This document shows, piece by piece, positions 61,383-64,000 of a stretch of 64,000 nt of DNA. Position 1 is the first letter of the stretch, and each line of letters starts with the position of its first letter. The stretch is from NCBI GenBank assembly GCA_937969505.1, contig CALBWA010000018.1, positions 36,144 to 100,143 on the forward strand. Direction: 5' to 3'. The position numbers and the translations under genes were made by a program. Source of the stretch: an uncultured Erythrobacter sp. GTDB lineage: Bacteria > Pseudomonadota > Alphaproteobacteria > Sphingomonadales > Sphingomonadaceae. Under the pieces are notes generated by a model that was not told the origin of the DNA, did not search any database, and saw nothing but the letters and a program-made list of their open reading frames with translations.

Positions 61383-62503
61383 GCGGAGCCCTCCGGATCA
61401 GTGTCTGCATTATGCTCGCCCAGCGCAGGCACGGATGCCGGGGACCAGTTTTGACCGGCAAAGCGTATCGGCGGGGCAATGTGCCGCCCACCCGCTTCGT
61501 TGTCGATCAACAACTTGCGGTCAGCGACATGCTGCTCGTCAAAGGCTTCGCGGAAATCGAGCACCGGGGCGAAGGCGACATCCTTGTCCGCAAACCAGGC
61601 GACCCATTGCGCGCGGGACTTCTGCGCAAATGTCCGGGCCAGAAAATCGATCAGTTCCTGCTGCTCGCCCGCAGGTGCTTCGGCCAGCGGGAGCAGGTCT
61701 TCGCGCTCAAGCGCGGCCAGCAGATTGCGCGCAAACTTGATCTCCCGGCCGCCCAAAGTGATGTGCTGGCCATCTGCCGTGCGATAGACCTGGTAAAAAG
61801 CCGCGCCGCCCAGACTGCGCTGGGTTGACGATTGCGGAGGAGGTCCCCCGGCGATCGCTCCGCTGGCGGTGTGGGCGCACCACGGCAGCAGGCTGTCGAA
61901 CATGGCGCAATCGATGTAGGCACCCTCGCCCGTTCTGTCCCGCCCGATCAGTGCCATCAGGACCGAGGAAAGCGCGGTCAGCCCGGCGGCCATGTCGGAA
62001 CTGGCAACGCCCGGCACTACCGGCGCGCCATCCGGCCCGTCATTGACCGACAGGAACCCGGCGAGCGCCTGCACCGCCATGTCATGGGCCGGATGCTGGC
62101 TCAGCCCGCCTTCCTGTCCAAAGGCCGTGATCGAGCAATAGATGATGTCCGGCTTGATTTGCCGGACCTGCGCATAATCAAACCCCAGCCGCGCCATGAC
62201 GCCGGGCCGGAACCCTTCGACAAAAACATCGGCATCGGCAATCAGCGCCTTTAACGCAGCCTTGCCCGCATCGCTTTTCAGGTCGAGCGCCACGCTGCGC
62301 TTGCCGCGGTTGACATTGGCAAACCAGACCGAATGCTCGGCATCGCCATACGTGTCGAACGGTTCCTGCGTGCGCGCCGGATCGCCGGAGACAGGCTCCA
62401 CCTTGATCACCTCGGCACCCTGATCGGCCATCATCACAGTCATCATCGGACCGGGAAGAAACTGGGTCAGATCGACCACTGTGATACCCGACAATTTGCC
62501 CAT
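61379..62503 (-). CDS. CaiB/BaiF (class III) CoA-transferase
   Basis: Transfers CoA between an acyl-CoA and a free acid. VVDLTQFLPGPMMTVMMADQGAEVIKVEP, SVWFANVNRGKRSVALDLK, ADVFVEGFRPGVMARLG, PDIIYCSITAFGQEG, and the region YIDCAMFDSLLPW with the catalytic-site Asp typical of the family. 374 residues. ATG 62503 has GGAGG 11 nt upstream; ATG 62530 would add 9 residues. First gene of the operon with PrpD-like, ECH-like and YciI genes. Confidence 0.92.
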   Translation of the reverse strand: MGKLSGITVVDLTQFLPGPMMTVMMADQGAEVIKVEPVSGDPARTQEPFDTYGDAEHSVWFANVNRGKRSVALDLKSDAGKAALKALIADADVFVEGFRPGVMARLGFDYAQVRQIKPDIIYCSITAFGQEGGLSQHPAHDMAVQALAGFLSVNDGPDGAPVVPGVASSDMAAGLTALSSVLMALIGRDRTGEGAYIDCAMFDSLLPWCAHTASGAIAGGPPPQSSTQRSLGGAAFYQVYRTADGQHITLGGREIKFARNLLAALEREDLLPLAEAPAGEQQELIDFLARTFAQKSRAQWVAWFADKDVAFAPVLDFREAFDEQHVADRKLLIDNEAGGRHIAPPIRFAGQNWSPASVPALGEHNADTDPEGSA

Positions 62504-62663
62504 GTGACGTTCAGCCTCCCGCATTCGCATCAGGCTTTAGGGGCGCAGACCTTGCAAGGCCAGAGCAAGGTCAAAGCAAATGGCCCCCCGCTCGCAAAAC
62601 CTGAAACATCGCACTCGCTATTCCCATTGCAGTCAGCCCCTTACCCGTCATACAAGCCGGGCC

Positions 62664-63194
62664 ATGGGCCGCATCTTCATCCTGCTTTTCGCCGTACTGT
62701 CGCTTGGATGGGCGCCGCCCGCATTGGCTGGGGTGGAGCTGAGTTTTCACAGCTTCAACGGATCGGTGATTGCAGGGCGTTACCCCCACACCTTCGTGAT
62801 GATGCGCGGCACGCTGGATGGCACGGGCGAGGCGGTGGATGAAAATTACGGTTTCACGGCAAAGAAAGTGTCCATGGCCATTCTGCGCGGCCCGGTGGAG
62901 CATGACATCATGATTGAAACGCCTGAATATCTGGCCAAGACCAATCGTCATTTCTCGGTCACCATCAGCGACGAGCAATATCATCGCATCGTCAGCGAAA
63001 TGCGCGCCTGGCGCGATGCACCGGGCAAGTATTACGATTTGAACACGCGCAGCTGCATCCACTTCGTCGGCACCATCGCCAGCATCGTCGGATTGCGCGT
63101 CGAATACCCCGACAAAATGCAGCGCCGGCCCAAAAAATGGCTCAACCACATCACCGCGCTCAACCCGCAATTGGGCGCCTCTGCGATCAAATAG
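62664..63194 (+). CDS. Exported protein, possible permuted NlpC/P60-like fold
   Basis: Not assigned to a named family. Signal peptide ([22 protein letters not shown]), mature part about 154 residues. A His in [10 protein letters not shown] and, later, a Cys in [18 protein letters not shown] occur in the order His then Cys, with the Cys starting a helix, as in circularly permuted NlpC/P60 (YiiX/LRAT-like) domains. That match is inference. ATG 62664 lacks a strong ribosome site. dcd follows after 89 bp. Confidence 0.7.
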   Translation: MGRIFILLFAVLSLGWAPPALAGVELSFHSFNGSVIAGRYPHTFVMMRGTLDGTGEAVDENYGFTAKKVSMAILRGPVEHDIMIETPEYLAKTNRHFSVTISDEQYHRIVSEMRAWRDAPGKYYDLNTRSCIHFVGTIASIVGLRVEYPDKMQRRPKKWLNHITALNPQLGASAIK

Positions 63195-63283
63195 CAGCGC
63201 AAGGCGGGATTTCTGGCGAAACTCCCACCGATAATGTGCATGCCAAGCTTGCCCCCGCGCCCGGCATCGGGAATCACTGCGGC

Positions 63284-63838
63284 ATGGCGATTCTCTCAGA
63301 CAAATGGATCCGCGAGCAGGCAAACAGCCGCGGCATGATCGAACCCTTCGTTGAAGCGCAGCGGCGCGACGGCTGCATATCCTATGGCCTTAGCTCCTTC
63401 GGCTATGACGCGCGGGTCGCGCCAGAGTTCAAGATCTTCACCAATGTGGATAGCAGCACGGTTGATCCCAAGCAGTTCGATCCGAAAAACTTTGTCGACC
63501 GCGAAACCGATGTGTGCATCATCCCGCCCAATTCCTTCGCCCTGGCGCGCACGGTGGAATATTTCCGCGTGCCCGAAGATGTGCTGGTGATCTGCCTTGG
63601 CAAGAGCACCTATGCGCGGTGCGGGATCATCGTGAATGTCACCCCGCTGGAGCCGGGCTGGGAAGGCCATGTGACGCTGGAATTTTCCAACACCACGCCG
63701 CTGCCGGCCAAGATTTACGCCAATGAAGGCGCGTGCCAGTTCCTGTTTCTGAAAGGCAATGAGCGGCCCGAGGTCACCTATGCCGACCGCGCGGGCAAAT
63801 ACATGGGCCAAAAAGGTGTGACGCTGCCCAGGTTGTAG
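63284..63838 (+). CDS. dcd: dCTP deaminase
   Basis: Converts dCTP to dUTP, feeding thymidylate synthesis. [77 protein letters not shown] (with the catalytic Glu) and C-terminal [18 protein letters not shown]. 184 residues. ATG 63284. No motif suggests a bifunctional deaminase-dUTPase. Ordinary core gene. Confidence 0.95.
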   Translation: MAILSDKWIREQANSRGMIEPFVEAQRRDGCISYGLSSFGYDARVAPEFKIFTNVDSSTVDPKQFDPKNFVDRETDVCIIPPNSFALARTVEYFRVPEDVLVICLGKSTYARCGIIVNVTPLEPGWEGHVTLEFSNTTPLPAKIYANEGACQFLFLKGNERPEVTYADRAGKYMGQKGVTLPRL

Positions 63839-64000
63839 CGCTGGAGCGCTCGCGTCCGCAAAAGGCCGCAGTACACCGCAACATTTCTAAAGCGCTTCAA
63901 GTAAATCGAGACAGCGTAAATAATTCAAATTGCAGGGAACCTTCGCTGGGACAAGACATTTAATTGGTCGAGGTGTCCGATGCGAAGCTTAATTGTCTTG
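63839..64000. other. Right edge, possible start of a truncated gene
   Basis: Non-coding AT-richer stretch after dcd. An ATG at 63980 with an AGGTG ribosome-like site 5-10 nt upstream opens a plus-strand frame (MRSLIVL) that runs off the window. Seven codons are not enough to identify it. Confidence 0.3.

Noticed and set aside
1..64000. CRISPR array, insertion sequence or toxin-antitoxin pair
   Set aside because: No regularly spaced repeats, no transposase motifs and no small paired toxin-antitoxin genes were seen on either strand.

Overview
The window looks like chromosomal DNA of an alphaproteobacterium of the order Sphingomonadales, most likely Erythrobacteraceae (Erythrobacter/Altererythrobacter type). 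This is inferred from several features. Gene blocks typical of the group are present (hflK-hflC-degP; metX-metW beside hisC-tyrA, then plsC, a DUF218 gene and ftsX-ftsE). There are two large TonB-dependent receptors, a bacteriophytochrome with an HWE-type kinase, and many short translational overlaps. No integrase, transposase, phage gene, plasmid gene or CRISPR array was seen, so this reads as core chromosome with some accessory catabolic and sensory genes.

Layout. 0.2-3.4 kb: heme oxygenase plus bacteriophytochrome histidine kinase (light sensing, with biliverdin made by the first gene). 3.4-8.1 kb: mannose-1-phosphate guanylyltransferase and a TonB-like protein on the minus strand, then a MASE1 hybrid kinase on the plus strand. 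8.2-15 kb: Oar-like TonB-dependent receptor, an IPNS-type 2-oxoglutarate oxygenase coupled to a concentrative nucleoside transporter, and a divergent queuosine-precursor transporter. 15-20.4 kb: GH42 beta-galactosidase, tRNA-Lys, folK-aguB-SIMPL lipoprotein, exported methyltransferase. 20.5-25.2 kb: msrA, rsmB, a DUF1674 (SDHAF4-like) protein, cytochrome P450 and ferrochelatase. 25.3-28.6 kb: an aldehyde-oxidase-like molybdenum enzyme downstream of the Fe-S carrier gene mrp. 28.7-34.8 kb: envelope quality control (hflK, hflC, degP) and penicillin-binding protein 1A.

34.9-37 kb: msrB, a GST, an exported hypothetical protein and a VOC protein. 37-45 kb: methionine (metX, metW), histidine and tyrosine (hisC, tyrA), phospholipid (plsC) and division (ftsE, ftsX) genes, then a zinc-ribbon membrane protein. 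45.5 kb: tRNA-Leu. 45.9-52.3 kb: a pair of acyl-CoA dehydrogenases, an MFS transporter and a TonB receptor containing an EF-hand-like loop. 52.4-58.4 kb: alanine dehydrogenase, an exported alpha/beta hydrolase, an aldehyde dehydrogenase, a GST and MTA phosphorylase. 58.5-62.5 kb: quinone reductase facing a tightly overlapping four-gene operon (CaiB-type CoA-transferase, short MmgE/PrpD-like protein, enoyl-CoA hydratase-like protein lacking both usual glutamates, YciI). 62.7-63.8 kb: an exported protein with a possible permuted NlpC/P60 signature, then dCTP deaminase.

The least explained parts are the CaiB/PrpD-like/ECH-like/YciI operon, the nucleoside transporter-oxygenase pair with a strong 5' UTR hairpin, the palindromic operator in front of the P450, the molybdenum enzyme without its Fe-S subunit nearby, and the EF-hand loop in a TonB receptor. 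No intergenic stretch exceeds about 300 bases. Assignments rest on motif recognition by eye; no database search was run.
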